Numbered from the stretch's first letter, positions 1-6,769 are shown. The stretch: 36,558 nucleotides of DNA from Serratia liquefaciens (GCA_012719855.1 JAAXZN010000027.1:1-36558), one strand, 5' to 3'. A program made the numbers and translations. Notes: a model not told the origin generated them from the sequence alone.

Positions 1-1947
1 ACCGGCGTTGAGGATGCTCTCAAACACCGGATTGCCCGCCGCCAGCGCATCTGCCGCCGCCGCTACCGCACGCTCGTTCTGCGTTGCCGCCACGCTGGCA
101 AAACTGGTGTCATTACGGCCGACGTTGAGCGTCACCTGATTTGGCTGGTAGGTCAGCCCGGTGCCGAGGAACAAGTAGTTTGGCGCCACAGAATCAAATT
201 GCCCGCTGATGCCCTGCTGGGCGGTCAGGATGTTGTACTGCCGGCCTAGCAGGCTGCGAACCTCACTTTGCGACAGCAGGTTGCCGCTGTTTTCCAGCGA
301 TACATTAACGTTACCGCCATTCAAAATAGCAGTACCCGCACTGTGAATTCGGTCGCTCTGACCGTTTGCCGCCACCTCTACCCAATATTGCGAGCCGGGC
401 TCAAAAGCCACCCTGTCGGCTACATGCAATACGCCTATCGAGTGGCCCGGCGTAACCACACCGCCCTGATGGACGGTTAATCTATTCAACACTCCATTGC
501 CGCTGAGCAAGCCGCCCTGATTAACATCTAAAGTCGAGTTTACTGCCCCATCAGCGATGACGACTCCGCCACGGTTGATATCCAGGGCTGAATTTAACAC
601 CCCGCTAATGACCAGAGTTCCGCCGTTAACCACGGACTTATCGCTGTATTGCGCATTGCCGGAAACAATCAGCGTCCCCTGATTAACCTCCAGCCCGCCA
701 AAACGATCGTTGCCAGCAAGCGTCAGGCTGCCCTCACCATTTTTAATCAGCTTGCCTGGCCCCTCGATATCGTTTTTCCATTCGTCGGATAAGGAAAAAC
801 CAACAACATCATAGGCAGGGTTAAAAGTCTGATTGACCACCAGAGAGTCGTATAGATAGGCCGGGCCGCCGTAAGCTTTGGGTAAATCTATAACGCCCCA
901 AAACGAGTCAGGGTTACCCGATTGTATCGTCCATCCCGCTAAAGAATTGCTCGGGTAAGCGGTGCTGGCTAAAATGCTGCGCCAGTTGGCCTCGGTCAAA
1001 TAAGGGAAACGCAGGCGTAATAAATAACCGGCTTTATCCGGCATATCATCCGGGGTAATACGAGATGCCTCGGCAGGCTCTTTTTTTCCGTAGTAGCCTA
1101 TGCTGTTGCTTGAATACAACGGGATTCCAGGTTGCGTAGCATCGATGCAACCACCGGTATTTTCGTGACAACCTTTGGCTATTTCACTTCGGGTTGCCTT
1201 TGCCAAATCGGCAAGCGTAGCCGCAATGCTGTCATCGGCCAACAATTGCGCCAATGAGAAATAGCTGCCGACTCGTGAAGCTATAGTATCGGTTGGGAAA
1301 TGAGCGCCCACGATCACTCGGCTTTCGCCAAATTGCAGGGCGCGCGAAAATATCTCACTCCCTCGTTCAGGGAATATCAGTGACAAAGCGATAGCCTGTT
1401 TAAAACCCGACCACGTATGTCCACTCGGGAAGGAAGAACCTTTCACCGACAGGTAATTTTTTATGTAATCACCCTTTTCGTCCAATACCTGGTAAGGCCT
1501 TCCCCGCTTAAATTCATCTTTCAGTATGAAATCGAATGAGCGCGTTCGACCGCTGTTGGCATCATAGGCATAGGTCGCTGTTTTATATAATTCGCTTATT
1601 TGATTATAAGAGGTTATTGAGCGGAGATCCGTGGCGTTGGCTTGCTCACCCAATGCTGCAACAGCAAAACTGCGATAGATATATTCTGATGATTGATCTT
1701 GATCGTCATAGGCCAACGCATAGCGTTCGCCAGTAATAGCCGTATATTCATTACTGGCTTGCCGATCCCATTCTGATGCCTGAGAACCTTTCCCCGGGTA
1801 GCTTGTCAGCACTCGCTCATGCAAGCTGTTAAACCACCCCTGCCGCTGTGAATATAAACTTTCTTTTGTTGAGGTAATATCTATCTCAGCCCATGAAAAA
1901 CCAGAGCAGGCCAGAGTTATTGCCAGTATTGAGAGTTTTATTTTCAT
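1..1947 (-). CDS. PAP2-type acid phosphatase autotransporter (partial, 5' 649 codons)
   Basis: The reading frame is open from ATG at 1947 to the window edge, so the C-terminus, presumably the outer-membrane beta-barrel, lies outside. Residues 1-20 form a signal peptide ending FSWA before EID. The full PAP2/class A acid phosphatase signature is visible: KX6RP (K143, R150, P151), PSGH (174-177) and SRX5HX3D (S209, R210, H216, D220), with normal spacings of 22 and 31 residues. This predicts a phosphomonoesterase using a phosphohistidine intermediate. From about residue 410 the protein turns into autotransporter passenger repeats (GxLxVxxGTLxVSG, GGLLSGNGVL, GGVVTPGHSIGVL), the usual stretch before a translocator barrel. 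Inference: the phosphatase is displayed on or released from the cell surface. The start is the only ATG giving a signal peptide; a GGA lies about 9 bases upstream. Family identity is firm; substrate unknown. Confidence 0.88.
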   Translation of the reverse strand, partial: MKIKLSILAITLACSGFSWAEIDITSTKESLYSQRQGWFNSLHERVLTSYPGKGSQASEWDRQASNEYTAITGERYALAYDDQDQSSEYIYRSFAVAALGEQANATDLRSITSYNQISELYKTATYAYDANSGRTRSFDFILKDEFKRGRPYQVLDEKGDYIKNYLSVKGSSFPSGHTWSGFKQAIALSLIFPERGSEIFSRALQFGESRVIVGAHFPTDTIASRVGSYFSLAQLLADDSIAATLADLAKATRSEIAKGCHENTGGCIDATQPGIPLYSSNSIGYYGKKEPAEASRITPDDMPDKAGYLLRLRFPYLTEANWRSILASTAYPSNSLAGWTIQSGNPDSFWGVIDLPKAYGGPAYLYDSLVVNQTFNPAYDVVGFSLSDEWKNDIEGPGKLIKNGEGSLTLAGNDRFGGLEVNQGTLIVSGNAQYSDKSVVNGGTLVISGVLNSALDINRGGVVIADGAVNSTLDVNQGGLLSGNGVLNRLTVHQGGVVTPGHSIGVLHVADRVAFEPGSQYWVEVAANGQSDRIHSAGTAILNGGNVNVSLENSGNLLSQSEVRSLLGRQYNILTAQQGISGQFDSVAPNYLFLGTGLTYQPNQVTLNVGRNDTSFASVAATQNERAVAAAADALAAGNPVFESILNAG

Positions 1948-2347
1948 TATCATTCCATAATAATCAAGAAAGCACGCCAATAAGCGTAAGCGCGATAACT
2001 TAGTGGAATAATGTGACAGGATAATGACAGCAAAGTTGAACGTGGATAAGTTTAATGTTCGCAAAAAAATTAAGCCACTTAAATTAAAACACGATTCAAT
2101 TTATTATTTACACTTAAATTAATATCCACTTTTTCTGGCGTGAATTTATTTAGGATGTAAATAAACGATCAGAGGACGATAGCGCGATGCCGGTTTTTTG
2201 AGCCCAAAAGGCGTCCATATCAAATCGAGACAATGGAGGATATATTGATGCTATTGGCGAAGCTTAATGGACCCTACAAGATTGAAACCCGACAGATAGA
2301 AAATTGTTCTTAATGTAATTTTTTGTGTTTTATTTTCACACAGGCCC
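1948..2347. other. AT-rich gene-poor stretch upstream of the autotransporter
   Basis: About 400 bases hold no long gene. The part next to the autotransporter (1948-2160) is strongly AT-rich and must contain its promoter, but I see no convincing -35/-10 pair or known operator. The right part contains one 21-codon frame with a good ribosome binding site, listed separately, and ends at the duplicated IS terminus. Confidence 0.5.
2248..2313 (+). CDS. possible 21-residue peptide with strong SD
   Basis: ATG at 2248 is preceded by GGAGG (2236-2240) with a normal spacing of about 7 bases. The frame reads MLLAKLNGPYKIETR... and stops at TAA 2311-2313. I do not recognise it. It could be a real small peptide, a leader, or the first codons of a gene whose rest was lost when the IS arrived, since the IS end begins 35 bases downstream. 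Only the SD-start geometry supports it. Confidence 0.25.
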   Translation: MLLAKLNGPYKIETRQIENCS

Positions 2348-2444
2348 CTGACCCTGACCCCGAATATGATCCAGTCATAATCAGGAATTACCGGATTCTG
2401 ACCCTGACCCCGAATATGATCCAGTCATAATCAGGAATTACCGG
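2348..2444. repeat. tandem duplication of the IS terminal repeat
   Basis: Two identical 47-base copies, 2348-2394 and 2398-2444, both begin CTGACCCTGACCCCG and end ATTACCGG. They are in direct orientation and separated by ATT. The inner copy is the left terminal inverted repeat of the IS; its partner, imperfect, is at 3590-3636. The outer copy is an extra terminus not needed for one IS. Confidence 0.85.
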
Positions 2445-2446
2445 CT

Positions 2447-3388
2447 TCATGTTGGTTGTGTATTCTGGCAACCGGCAGACTTCTCAGCAAATTCTGACGG
2501 GGTCATCCAGCCCAGCGCAGAATGGGGACGCCTCTGGTTATAGTGTATGCGCCAGGCCTCGATTTTGCACCGTGCATCCTCCAAAGACATAAACCAGTTC
2601 TCGTTCAGACATTCCTGCCGTAACCTGCCGTTGAAGGATTCCACCGTCGCATTGTCCGTCGGTGTTCCCGGGCGTGAGAAGTCGATTCTGATGCCTCTTT
2701 CGTACACCCATCTGTCCAGCATTTTCCCTGCAAATTCAGAACCATTATCGGTTTTTAGCAACTGAGGTAAAGGACGTCTGAGCGCTATGCTATTCAGCAT
2801 TTCTGCCACTTCTGTTGAACGCAAATTCTGCCCCACGCAGATCCCCAGGCATTCGCGGGTGTTCAGGTCGATAACCGTCAGCAGGCGCAGTCGTCGCCCG
2901 TCAAACAACGCATCAGAGACAAAATCCATGCCCCAGACGTGATTCGGATACAGACCCTGAGGCTGCGGTTGTCGGCGCTGGGCCGATTTATTGCGGCGTG
3001 GCCGTTTGAGACGCAGCGACAGACCCTGCTCACAGTAGAGGCGGTAGATTCTTTTGTGATTATCGGGCCAGCCTTCCCGCCTGAGCATCACGTGTACCCG
3101 GCGGTACCCGTAATGAACCCGGGTTTCGGTTATCTCACGGATACGTAGCCGTAGTGCGCTGTCGTCGGCGGCCACAGAACGATATCGAAACGAGCTGCGG
3201 CTGACCCGCAGCGCAAAACAGACCTGTCTCTCACTGGCACCGTAGCGGGCTTGCAAATCCCTGACCCATTCGCGCAGGCGTGCCAGCGTCAGCTCTTTTT
3301 TGCCAGCACGTCCTGCAGCATCGCCTTGTCGAGGCTCAGATCGGCAACCAGCCTCTTCAGCCGCAGATTTTCCTCTTCCAGTTGCCAC
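2447..3388 (-). CDS. IS3-family transposase OrfB (DDE integrase part)
   Basis: This is the catalytic half of the transposase, cutting and joining IS ends. The DDE (rve) residues are visible in WGMDFV, TDNGSEF and NATVESFNG. The N-terminal HTH_21-like stretch (YGASERQVCFALRVSRSSFRYR) follows the frameshift point. It is normally made as an OrfAB fusion by -1 frameshifting on AAAAAAG (complement of 3295-3301), so the first residues of the open frame are probably not translated alone. The frame ends three bases inside the left terminal repeat. Intact length for the group. Confidence 0.85.
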   Translation of the reverse strand: MATGRGKSAAEEAGCRSEPRQGDAAGRAGKKELTLARLREWVRDLQARYGASERQVCFALRVSRSSFRYRSVAADDSALRLRIREITETRVHYGYRRVHVMLRREGWPDNHKRIYRLYCEQGLSLRLKRPRRNKSAQRRQPQPQGLYPNHVWGMDFVSDALFDGRRLRLLTVIDLNTRECLGICVGQNLRSTEVAEMLNSIALRRPLPQLLKTDNGSEFAGKMLDRWVYERGIRIDFSRPGTPTDNATVESFNGRLRQECLNENWFMSLEDARCKIEAWRIHYNQRRPHSALGWMTPSEFAEKSAGCQNTQPT

Positions 3389-3555
3389 ATATGCTTCAGC
3401 TCCGAAGGAGAAATGCCGCCGTATTTTTTACGCCACGTATAGAAAGTGGCATCCGAAATGCCCAGCTTACGACAGACGTCCGGCACTGACGTACCCAGTT
3501 CAGCCTGCTTCAGGGCAAAAACAATCTGCTCTTCGGTGAATCGTGACTTTTTCAT
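3289..3555 (-). CDS. IS3-family transposase OrfA (HTH protein)
   Basis: This 88-residue protein starts MKKSRFTEEQIVFAL. It has a helix-turn-helix (about residues 18-45, VCRKLGISDATFYTWRKKYG) and a C-terminal leucine-zipper-like segment (LEEENLRLKRLVADL), as in IS407-group OrfA proteins that bind the terminal repeats. I chose ATG 3555 because GGAGG lies 8 bases upstream; an in-frame GTG two codons earlier overlaps that SD. The gene ends in AAAAAAG-AGC-TGA, so ribosomes slipping -1 continue into OrfB. Confidence 0.85.
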   Translation of the reverse strand: MKKSRFTEEQIVFALKQAELGTSVPDVCRKLGISDATFYTWRKKYGGISPSELKHMWQLEEENLRLKRLVADLSLDKAMLQDVLAKKS

Positions 3556-3872
3556 CGGCACATCCTCCGTTCAGGGGAGTCATTATCATGCCGGAATTCT
3601 GTTTCTGAATGGAGCAGGATTTTGGGTCAGGGTCAGCATTTTTGTCTGTCCAAAACTAAGCCAAACGGCTTTCGTACACGTTGATGATTTCGTACGCCAT
3701 TTTCGTACATGTTTCAGAACCACTTTCAACGCACTGATCCACAGGTGAATTTTGCAAATGTCGTCATATTGTAGCTTCGCTCCCATTACCCCATGTTGTG
3801 TGGAGTGCAGCACAAATGGGAATAACTCTCATTCATTGACGCGAGATAGAAATGCTTTTAAGTTAGCGTTAA

Positions 3873-3888
3873 CTGTATGTACGTACAG
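3873..3888 (+). promoter_or_regulatory. LexA (SOS) box of the colicin gene
   Basis: CTGTATGTACGTACAG fits CTGT-N8-ACAG exactly and is palindromic with one mismatch. It lies just upstream of the colicin -10 element, so LexA binding would block the promoter and DNA damage would induce the colicin. Many colicin genes have two overlapping boxes; I see only one canonical box here. Confidence 0.9.
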
Positions 3889-3906
3889 TGCTGAGCGTAA
3901 TTTACA

Positions 3907-3912
3907 TATAAT
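3907..3912 (+). promoter_or_regulatory. Colicin promoter -10 element
   Basis: A perfect TATAAT stands 25 bases before the start codon. The matching -35 position (about 3884-3889, TACAGT) is poor and lies in the LexA box. The leader is short, with SD AAGGAG at 3924-3929, 8 bases before ATG 3938. Confidence 0.65.
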
Positions 3913-3937
3913 ACAACCTATACAAGGAGTACTGATT

Positions 3938-5668
3938 ATGAGTGGCGGAGACGGAAAAGACAGCCGTGGTCCAAGCGGTGGCGTAAAAGGCGGTTCTACA
4001 GGGCAAGGGCCTAATGTAGGGACTGGTGGATCTATGGATACGAATATCCCGGGTATGGGGGACGTGCATATCGATGGGGTGCATGGTTTGAATCCCGGTA
4101 AAGATAGCGGTATCCACTGGGGCGGTGATAATGGTAACGGTAACAACGGTGGCGATAAATCGAATGGAGGCAATAAAGGCGGGAAACAGCTAAACGGTTT
4201 GCCTGGTCATCCTAATGTAGCAGACGGCGGTCAGCTGTATGGTGATAATGCAAATAAGCACCAATATTATTCTCGAGTAGGGAAGAACACCTACTCTGTT
4301 ATTGTTGATGGCAATGGAGAAGTAAAAGGCACTTTCTTCGAATCAGGTCAAGAAAGTGGTAACACGTCCGCACGTAACACTGCTAAAGATAATGCAGCCA
4401 AGCAAGTCTGGGCATATGTTAACGAGAAAAAAAAGGCGAAAGAAAAAGCCGACGCCGATGCTAAAGCCAAAGCCAAAGCCAAAGCTGATTTAGCTGCAGA
4501 AGCCAAGCGAAAGGCTGATGCAGAAAAAGCGGAGGCACAACGCCGGGCAGACGAAGAAGCTAAACGAAAACAAGCTGAATGGGATGCAAAAAATAAAGAG
4601 GAAGCTGCACAGCGACAAATTAACGAAGCACAGCAGCGTATAAACCAGTCGCAGCAAGATAAAAACAATGCAGACCAGCGTTCTGGTCAACATGATAGTG
4701 CTGCCAATAATATTCAAAATGAACAGAACGCACTCCGTCAGGAACAGCAGAGTGCATATGCTGATTTTGAGAGGCTTGTTGCATCGGGGGCAATGAATCA
4801 GGTCGGCAGTCCGCCCTTCAATTTAGCCAGATCTCTACAGAATAAGTCGAATGTAGCGAAAGCTAATGCTGATGCTAAACAAGGTGATATTGATCGCGAA
4901 CGTAATGCAGCCAACCAAGCGAGAAATGAAGCCAATCAGGCGCAACAACGGGTTGAACAAGCTCAGCGAGAAAAAGCGGAGGCTGAAAACCGGCTGAATA
5001 CCCTGCGAGCAGAACGGCAGGCGCGTGAAGCGGCTGAGGCTAAGCGTAAGGCTGATGAGAAAGCTGCTAAGGCGGCTGCAGAAGCCAAGCGTAAAGCTGA
5101 CGAAGAAGCCAAGAAAAAAGAGGAAGAAGCGGTTAAGGATGCGGTTAAATTCACCGCTGATTTCTATAAGGAAGTCTTTAAGGTATACGGAGAAAAAGCT
5201 GAACAATTGGCAAAAGGATTAGCCAATCAGGCCAAAGGTAAAAAGGTTCGCAATGTAGAAGATGCACTGAAATCTTATGATAAATACAAGGCGAACATTA
5301 ACAAGAAAATTAACGCGAAAGATCGTGAAGCTATTGCGAAAGCTTTGGAGTCCGTGGATGTAGGAAAAGCTGCAAAAAACATAGCGAAGTTTAGTAAAGG
5401 TCTTGGTTGGGTTGGCCCTGCTATCGATATATCTGATTGGGTTTCAGAATTATACAAAGCAGTGAAAACTGACAGCTGGAGATCTTTCTATGTTAAAACT
5501 GAAACTATTGCAGTAGGGTTGGCTGCAACACATGTTACCGCCTTGGCATTTTCCGTTGTTTTAGGTGGGCCTGTGGGGATTTTAGGGTATGGTTTGATTA
5601 TGGCCGGGGTTGGAGCATTGGTTAATGAGACAATAGTAGAGGAAGCAAATAAGGTTATTGGAATTTAA
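3938..5668 (+). CDS. Pore-forming colicin-type bacteriocin (mosaic E-type N-terminus, E1-type pore domain)
   Basis: A 576-residue bacteriocin that would kill related cells by opening a voltage-gated pore in the inner membrane. Domains: residues 1-90 are a Gly/Asn/Asp-rich translocation segment starting MSGGDGKD and containing SGIHWGG (57-63), as in the Tol-dependent E-group nuclease colicins. Residues 91-165 are a small domain I do not recognise. Residues 165-395 form a long Lys/Ala/Glu/Gln coiled-coil hairpin with an apex near 275-300 (FERLVASGAMNQVGS), like the receptor-binding hairpin of E colicins. Residues 400-576 match the colicin E1 pore domain (DAVKFTADFYKEVFKVYGEK), with the hydrophobic hairpin at about 522-564. 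The start is set by SD AAGGAG. The immunity gene is convergent, as in E1-like systems. No lysis gene is seen. Family call is sure; receptor and translocator (BtuB/Tol) are inference. Confidence 0.92.
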   Translation: MSGGDGKDSRGPSGGVKGGSTGQGPNVGTGGSMDTNIPGMGDVHIDGVHGLNPGKDSGIHWGGDNGNGNNGGDKSNGGNKGGKQLNGLPGHPNVADGGQLYGDNANKHQYYSRVGKNTYSVIVDGNGEVKGTFFESGQESGNTSARNTAKDNAAKQVWAYVNEKKKAKEKADADAKAKAKAKADLAAEAKRKADAEKAEAQRRADEEAKRKQAEWDAKNKEEAAQRQINEAQQRINQSQQDKNNADQRSGQHDSAANNIQNEQNALRQEQQSAYADFERLVASGAMNQVGSPPFNLARSLQNKSNVAKANADAKQGDIDRERNAANQARNEANQAQQRVEQAQREKAEAENRLNTLRAERQAREAAEAKRKADEKAAKAAAEAKRKADEEAKKKEEEAVKDAVKFTADFYKEVFKVYGEKAEQLAKGLANQAKGKKVRNVEDALKSYDKYKANINKKINAKDREAIAKALESVDVGKAAKNIAKFSKGLGWVGPAIDISDWVSELYKAVKTDSWRSFYVKTETIAVGLAATHVTALAFSVVLGGPVGILGYGLIMAGVGALVNETIVEEANKVIGI

Positions 5669-5677
5669 ATAATTTTA

Positions 5678-5710
5678 GCGGTCACTGATTTTTAGCGACC
5701 GCATTTTTTA
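5678..5710. terminator. Bidirectional terminator between colicin and immunity gene
   Basis: GCGGTC (5678-5683) pairs with GACCGC (5697-5702), followed by ATTTTTTA on the plus strand and preceded by ATAATTTTA, a U-run on the minus strand. It serves both convergent genes. The immunity stop codon (5682-5684) and its last codons lie inside the hairpin. Confidence 0.8.
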
Positions 5711-6020
5711 TCTCTATAAAAACAGAAATGATGCCTAAAGGGATTGCTATCATAAAAATGAAAATAAAATATAATGTCATTAAATATGTTTTCGGCACAC
5801 CATCTTTAAAAAATCCAGTTTGCCAAAAGTCTTTTTTTGTATATGTAAACGCAACTCTCTCTATAAAATATCGAGAAAACGGGAATAAGATAGCACTAGC
5901 CAGGCCAAATATTTGTAGAGAAGTGATTTTAGGATCGTTATCGCCATAGCTAAAGTACAAAATACACCCTCCCATAAAATACCCCCAAAACATATTATAG
6001 GCATAGTATTTTCCAGTCAT
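5682..6020 (-). CDS. Colicin E1-type immunity protein
   Basis: This 112-residue inner-membrane protein protects the producer by binding the pore domain of its own colicin in the membrane. About three hydrophobic segments are visible: residues 8-25, 33-50 and 82-103. It aligns through its length with colicin E1 immunity protein (113 residues). Shared features include the KYY start, the FPFSRYFIERVAF block, KKDF, and the AIPLGIISVFIEIKN end. SD AGGAG lies 6 bases before ATG 6020. It is convergent with the colicin, has its own promoter side, and is not LexA-linked, which fits constitutive immunity. The match to E1 immunity agrees with the E1-type pore domain of the neighbour. Confidence 0.9.
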   Translation of the reverse strand: MTGKYYAYNMFWGYFMGGCILYFSYGDNDPKITSLQIFGLASAILFPFSRYFIERVAFTYTKKDFWQTGFFKDGVPKTYLMTLYFIFIFMIAIPLGIISVFIEIKNAVAKNQ

Positions 6021-6083
6021 CGTTTACTCCTATACAACTTAACATAAAAAATAATCACTACTTTATAACCATCAATTATACCG

Positions 6084-6362
6084 TTAGAATCTAACATTTA
6101 CTATGCGACCAGTGGCCGGCTTCCCTTTCATATATCGCCATGCTTTCATCCCATTAAGAATATAATTCTCGCGCTCCGGTGTTGTCGTAGACTCAATTAC
6201 CTGCGCGTTTTGTATCCGTCCATCAGTATCTATATCAAATTTCACTCGGACATGACCTTGTAACTGCCCTATTGCAGCAACGGGCTTAGAGGCCAATGTA
6301 TCCGTATGGGTGCAGGCCGTCAGCACTACGGACAGCAGTGCGATTCCAATAGCTCGTATCAT
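6084..6362 (-). CDS. Small lipoprotein consisting of a TonB C-terminal domain
   Basis: This 92-residue protein has a lipoprotein signal (MIRAIGIALLSVVLTAC, Cys17); residue +2 is Thr, so outer-membrane sorting is expected. The mature part is almost only a TonB C-terminal domain. GHVRVKFDIDTDGRIQNAQV, then MKAWRYMKGKPATG and VNVRF match enterobacterial TonB (GQVKVKFDVTPDGRVDNVQI, WRYEPGKPGSG, VNILF) nearly position by position. It lacks the TonB membrane anchor and Pro-rich spacer, so it cannot transmit proton-motive force by itself. Inference: it could bind TonB boxes of receptors or colicins as a competitor, or be an adaptor. Start ATG overlaps the stop of the upstream small gene (ATGA, 6359-6362), so the two are translationally coupled and share the Fur box upstream. 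The longer open frame from 6542 is a shadow of the upstream gene. Confidence 0.8.
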   Translation of the reverse strand: MIRAIGIALLSVVLTACTHTDTLASKPVAAIGQLQGHVRVKFDIDTDGRIQNAQVIESTTTPERENYILNGMKAWRYMKGKPATGRIVNVRF

Positions 6363-6574
6363 TGCAGCCCCCTGCCGGAGTCTTTTTTGTATACGGCCAG
6401 GTTGATCCCAAAAAACATCAGGACGGTCACGACGCCAACTACAACAGCGCGAAGTACACCGCCGAAACCATCTGTCAAACCAAGCCTGTCCAGTACGAAA
6501 GACAACACGACCGAGAGCAGTACGGCCAGCGGTGCACTCCACCGTTGAACTTGCAATTTTGTAATAGTAGTCAT
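6359..6574 (-). CDS. Small two-TM membrane protein, first gene of Fur-controlled operon
   Basis: This 71-residue protein is not recognised as a known family. Two hydrophobic helices are seen at about residues 12-28 (SAPLAVLLSVVLSFVLD) and 42-61 (RAVVVGVVTVLMFFGIN), joined by a Gly-rich turn, with a basic C-terminus (YKKDSGRG). SD AGAAGGAAG stands properly before ATG 6574. It is coupled by a 4-base overlap to the TonB-domain lipoprotein. Coupling and the shared Fur box suggest a joint role, perhaps as an inner-membrane partner. It could also be holin-like, but nothing in the sequence proves this. Confidence 0.7.
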   Translation of the reverse strand: MTTITKLQVQRWSAPLAVLLSVVLSFVLDRLGLTDGFGGVLRAVVVGVVTVLMFFGINLAVYKKDSGRGLQ

Positions 6575-6645
6575 TTCACTTCCTTCTAACTGTTAGGATG
6601 TTGCACAACGGAAACCCAGATTTTCTGCAATCTTTAAAGATGGGG

Positions 6646-6651
6646 ATTATC
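6646..6651 (-). promoter_or_regulatory. Probable -10 of the mini-TonB operon
   Basis: On the minus strand TGTGATAAT gives an extended -10 (TGn plus GATAAT), about 70 bases before the first start codon. The -35 position at about 16-17 bases falls within the right edge of the Fur box, so Fur would occlude RNA polymerase. Confidence 0.5.
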
Positions 6652-6665
6652 ACACAAAAATAAAA

Positions 6666-6684
6666 CAGAATGATAATCATTAAG
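6666..6684. promoter_or_regulatory. Fur box
   Basis: CAGAATGATAATCATTAAG matches the 19-base Fur consensus GATAATGATAATCATTATC at 15 positions, with a perfect AATGATAATCATT core. It stands upstream of the minus-strand pair 6359-6574 and 6084-6362, predicting derepression under iron limitation. Confidence 0.85.
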
Positions 6685-6746
6685 TTTTAATTTTCAAGCT
6701 ATAAATCCATCACATAGCCGCTATTTCATCCACCCAAATGGCATTA

Positions 6747-6769
6747 AGGGGTTCCGGCGTAGAACCCCT
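6747..6769. repeat. Perfect hairpin beside iteron array
   Basis: AGGGGTTC (6747-6754) and GAACCCCT (6762-6769) form an 8-bp stem with a 7-base loop. There is no U-run on either strand. It lies 15 bases from the first iteron-like repeat and may belong to the same ancestral origin. Confidence 0.6.

Larger units (their letters stand above)
2398..3636 (-). mobile_element. IS3-family (IS407-group-like) insertion sequence, about 1.24 kb
   Basis: The element has imperfect terminal inverted repeats: left end CTGACCCTGACCC at 2398 and its complement GGGTCAGGGTCAG ending at 3636. These run inward for about 47 bases, ending with a shared AATT-CCGG block. Inside are overlapping orfA and orfB on the minus strand joined by a slippery AAAAAAG, the classic IS3-family arrangement. 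OrfA and OrfB resemble the IS407/IS1222 group. I see no clear target-site duplication: CCC or ATT stands on the left and CAT on the right. This may reflect later rearrangement at the duplicated left end. Both ORFs are open, so the element may be active. Confidence 0.85.
3637..3937. promoter_or_regulatory. Colicin upstream region
   Basis: About 300 bases lie between the IS end and the colicin start. The sequence TTTCGTAC occurs three times (3670, 3688, 3701). A bulged hairpin can form from TCCCAT (3781) with ATGGGA (3816), enclosing TTGTG/CACAA. The LexA box and -10 element, listed separately, are at the colicin end. An in-frame extension of the colicin frame to 3752 is open but has no SD, so I treat it as untranslated. 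Confidence 0.5.

Noticed and set aside
3586-3813. 75-codon minus-strand frame across the IS end and colicin upstream region
   Set aside because: It crosses the IS boundary, has no good SD and no recognisable protein pattern.
3752-3937. N-terminal extension of the colicin frame
   Set aside because: The stretch contains the LexA box and -10 element and has no SD; ATG 3938 has an ideal SD and the MSGGDG start typical of colicins.
4348-5206. Several minus-strand frames inside the colicin gene
   Set aside because: They are antisense images of the Lys/Ala/Glu coiled-coil codons, giving Ser/Ala/Phe-rich nonsense.
6306-6589. Plus-strand frames of 75-80 codons opposite the Fur-controlled operon
   Set aside because: They are antisense to two genes that have SDs, coupling and a recognised domain.
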